From Rhodospirillales bacterium 69-11 (GTDB lineage: Bacteria > Pseudomonadota > Alphaproteobacteria > Acetobacterales > Acetobacteraceae): 64,000 nt of DNA. Under the pieces are notes generated by a model. It was given only the letters and a program-made list of their open reading frames with translations. It had not been told where the DNA came from and did not search any database. Within the stretch, counting starts at the first letter, position 1, and the number at the start of each line of letters is the position of its first letter. The position numbers were made by a program, and so were the translations under genes. The DNA is taken from NCBI GenBank assembly GCA_001898425.1, contig MKTV01000021.1:221-64220 (forward strand). The letters run 5' to 3'. Of this stretch, positions 62,278 to 64,000 are shown in pieces.

Positions 62278-62354
62278 AGAGGAGAGATGTCTTCCGCGAA
62301 GGGCTCGGGGCGACCCCGCTTCCATCCCCCGCGGCACGCGGACGCGACGCGATC

Positions 62355-62534
62355 TCAGAAGTCGGTCACGCGTCCCTTGTGCTGCCAGTCGCCGTAGCGG
62401 GTCGGTTCAGGACCTTTCGCCCCGCCAATCTCCTTCGGCAGCGCGGGTGCCTCCGTCGCAGGCGAGCCGTTCGGGGCGGCATCCGGGGCCACCGCGGGCG
62501 GCGTCGGCGTGGACGGGGTGGTGGGATCGGTCAT
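62355..62534 (-). CDS. DUF1674 / succinate dehydrogenase assembly factor 4 (SdhAF4) homologue
   Basis: 59 residues. The C-terminal signature GGAKGPEPTRYGDWQHKGR followed by VTDF defines the family, which in mitochondria helps mature the flavinated SdhA subunit. The N-terminal part is a Pro/Thr/Ala-rich tail. The start MTDPTTPSTP is chosen because the longer frame overlaps ccmE. It follows ccmE by 29 bp in the same direction, an arrangement seen in alphaproteobacteria; no sdh genes are in the window. Confidence 0.88.
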   Translation of the reverse strand: MTDPTTPSTPTPPAVAPDAAPNGSPATEAPALPKEIGGAKGPEPTRYGDWQHKGRVTDF

Positions 62535-62563
62535 CTGCGGTCCTCGGTCAGGGGCGCGCCGTC

Positions 62564-63067
62564 TCAGCTTCCCGGCTGCTTGGCGCCGGCCAGCGTGTTC
62601 CAGGTGGACGCCGGCGGCGGCGGGCCGGCATCGGGGTTCCAATGGCCGGATTTCTTCAGCGCCTCGGCGACCTCTTTCGGCATGTAGGTCTCGTCGTGCT
62701 TGGCCAACACCTCGGACGCGCGGAAGGTGCCGTCCGACTGCAGCGTTCCCAGCGTGACCACGCCCTGCCCCTCCCGGAACAGGTCGGGCAGGATGCCGGC
62801 ATAGGTGACCTTTACGCTGTTCGCGCCATCGGTGACGCGGAACGTCGCGACCGGTTTGCCGGGGCCGCCGCTGCGCACCACGGTGCCCTGCTCCACCAGG
62901 CCACCCAGCCGGACGGTGCGGCCGTTCGGTGCATCCTTGGCGAGATCGGAGGGCGAGACGAAGAACACGAGGCTGTCGCTGAACGCCGAGAGGGTCAGGG
63001 CGGTGGCCGAACCGAGGCCGAGGCCGCAGGCGACCAGGATCCAGAGGCGGCGGCGCTTGCGCGTCAT
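62564..63067 (-). CDS. ccmE: cytochrome c maturation haem chaperone CcmE
   Basis: 167 residues. A short cytoplasmic Arg/Lys start, one membrane helix (LWILVACGLGLGSATALTL) and an OB-fold periplasmic domain. The covalent haem ligand histidine is in EVLAKHDETYMPKEV, with the nearby Tyr also conserved. It overlaps the ccmD stop by ATGA. The C-terminal tail is Pro-rich. Confidence 0.97.
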   Translation of the reverse strand: MTRKRRRLWILVACGLGLGSATALTLSAFSDSLVFFVSPSDLAKDAPNGRTVRLGGLVEQGTVVRSGGPGKPVATFRVTDGANSVKVTYAGILPDLFREGQGVVTLGTLQSDGTFRASEVLAKHDETYMPKEVAEALKKSGHWNPDAGPPPPASTWNTLAGAKQPGS

Positions 63068-63213
63068 GCCAGGCCTCCGCGCTGCGCCCGCGGGTCGATC
63101 GCCGCGAGCCGGCGCCGTGCCCGACCCATCCGCAGGAAGGCGGCGATCCCGAACCCGACCGGGACCAGCACCCCCAGCGCGTAGGACGCGGCGATGAAGG
63201 GAAGATGGGTCAT
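63064..63213 (-). CDS. ccmD: haem exporter protein CcmD
   Basis: 49 residues. A single membrane helix (FIAASYALGVLVPVGFGIAAF) followed by a basic cytoplasmic tail (RMGRARRRLAAIDPRAQRG). It stabilises the CcmABC complex and helps release holo-CcmE. Overlaps both ccmC and ccmE by four bases. The small size is normal for the family. Confidence 0.93.
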   Translation of the reverse strand: MTHLPFIAASYALGVLVPVGFGIAAFLRMGRARRRLAAIDPRAQRGGLA

Positions 63214-64000
63214 CGGGCGCTCTCCTGCGCCGCCGCTTGGAACGCTGCGCGTTCGGCGGCGGCCCGTTCCGGCGCGGCCTCTCCAGACGAGGCAACCACA
63301 GGGGCTTCGGCGCCGTCCGAGGCGGCGCGCGCCATCAGCAGCCCGCGGACTCGCCGCTCCATCACCGCCGCGCGGGTGCGGGCGACCACGATGGCGGCGA
63401 AGGTCAGCATGTAGCCGACCGCGGCGATCAGCAGCGGCCAGAGCATGGACAGCGCCATGGTCGGCGCCCCGGTCAGGGTGATGGAGGCCGGCTGATGCAG
63501 CGTGTTCCACCAATCGACGCTGAACTTGATGATCGGCAGGTTCACGACGCCCACCAGCGCCAGGATGGCCCCGGCGCGGTAGCCGCGGGTCGGATCATCG
63601 AAGGCCCGCACCAGCGCCACGTGCCCGAGATAGAGGAAGAACAGCACCAGCACCGAGGTCAGGCGCGCGTCCCACACCCACCAGGCGCCCCACATCGGCT
63701 TGCCCCACAGGCTGCCGGTCGCGAGGCACAGCGCCGTGAAGCCCGCGCCCACCGGACCGATCTCCACCGCCGCCAGGTCGGCCAGCGGGTGCCGCCAGAC
63801 CAGGGACAGCACCGAGCAGATCGCCAACGCCATGTAGCCCGCGGATGCGAGCCAGGCTGCGGGGACATGTACATACATGATCCGCACGGCATCGCCCTGC
63901 TGCCAGTCGGCTGGGGCGAAGAACAGCCCCCAGACGAGGCCCAGTGTCGTCAGGGCAACCGCGCCGGCGGTCAGCCAGGGGAGCACCGCCCCGGACAGGC
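63210..64000 (-). CDS. ccmC: haem exporter protein CcmC (5' end beyond the window)
   Basis: At least 258 residues visible. The tryptophan-rich haem-handling motif WGAWWVWDARLTS lies between the two haem-ligand histidines, in MYVHVPAAW and in DWWNTLHQPAS. Six membrane helices are readable. The reading frame is open through the right edge (LSGAVLPWLTAG...), and family members start a few residues further upstream, so the GTG at 63984-63986 is probably internal. The C-terminal tail of about 35 residues is Ala/Glu-rich and longer than in E. coli. Confidence 0.94.
   Translation of the reverse strand, partial: LSGAVLPWLTAGAVALTTLGLVWGLFFAPADWQQGDAVRIMYVHVPAAWLASAGYMALAICSVLSLVWRHPLADLAAVEIGPVGAGFTALCLATGSLWGKPMWGAWWVWDARLTSVLVLFFLYLGHVALVRAFDDPTRGYRAGAILALVGVVNLPIIKFSVDWWNTLHQPASITLTGAPTMALSMLWPLLIAAVGYMLTFAAIVVARTRAAVMERRVRGLLMARAASDGAEAPVVASSGEAAPERAAAERAAFQAAAQESAR

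Overview
The window is about 64 kb of very GC-rich, densely coding chromosomal DNA. Genes are tightly packed, with many ATGA and GTGA stop/start overlaps. The content points to an aerobic alphaproteobacterium, most likely of the Acetobacteraceae or wider Rhodospirillales. Supporting features are the fabD-fabG-acpP-fabF-mltG order, Bpt rather than Ate, a bactofilin, a MaeB malic enzyme with a phosphotransacetylase tail, a Hint-domain protein, the ccmCDE cluster and REP-like palindromes. The family-level placement is an inference. I see no rRNA, tRNA, transposase, phage gene or CRISPR array, so this looks like ordinary chromosome with a few accessory patches.

Layout. 1-6.3 kb: the 3' part of a class III aminotransferase, apt, a CGNR regulator divergent from an EamA exporter, and two overlapping solute-binding-type proteins. 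6.4-12.2 kb: zwf, then a translationally coupled run of penicillin-acylase-like hydrolase, RDD membrane protein, bpt and a Nudix hydrolase. 12.3-16.4 kb: a 1353-residue serralysin-like protease carrying a C-terminal Hint domain. 16.6-21 kb: the leftward fatty-acid operon fabD-fabG-acpP-fabF-mltG. 21.1-25.1 kb: a TPR glycosyltransferase whose upstream region holds six 35-bp hairpin repeats, an EI24 membrane protein and a bactofilin. 25.5-29.5 kb: maeB, and a divergent DltC-like carrier protein with a DltD/SGNH-like partner.

29.6-34.3 kb: a leftward operon for a 2-oxoacid:acceptor oxidoreductase with a GltD-like iron-sulfur flavoprotein. 34.6-41.1 kb: amidase, a pfkA-type kinase, an acyl-CoA carboxylase beta subunit divergent from an enoyl-CoA hydratase, and an SAF-domain oxidoreductase. 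41.4-47.8 kb is the most unusual stretch. It encodes a class III nucleotide cyclase with TPRs, a cytoplasmic-looking PAP2/haloperoxidase, a glutamic-peptidase (G1) homologue whose catalytic Glu is Gln, a Crp-type cyclic-nucleotide receptor, three very small membrane or secreted proteins and a creatininase-family hydrolase, with strong hairpins after the small genes. 47.9-52.1 kb: a complete sugar ABC transporter. 52.2-57.4 kb: a TetR repressor divergent from an RND efflux pump. 57.6-64 kb: a serine hydrolase, the EfeUOB iron-uptake operon behind a Fur-like box, an SdhAF4 homologue and ccmE-ccmD-ccmC, with ccmC running off the window.

How the parts fit: central carbon metabolism is represented by zwf, pfkA, maeB and the 2-oxoacid oxidoreductase, and envelope lipid and wall building by the fab operon, mltG and bactofilin. 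The cyclase and Crp genes in one cluster suggest a self-contained cyclic-nucleotide circuit controlling the neighbouring enzymes and small peptides; that link is inference. Long open frames antisense to real genes are abundant because of the GC content and were left out.
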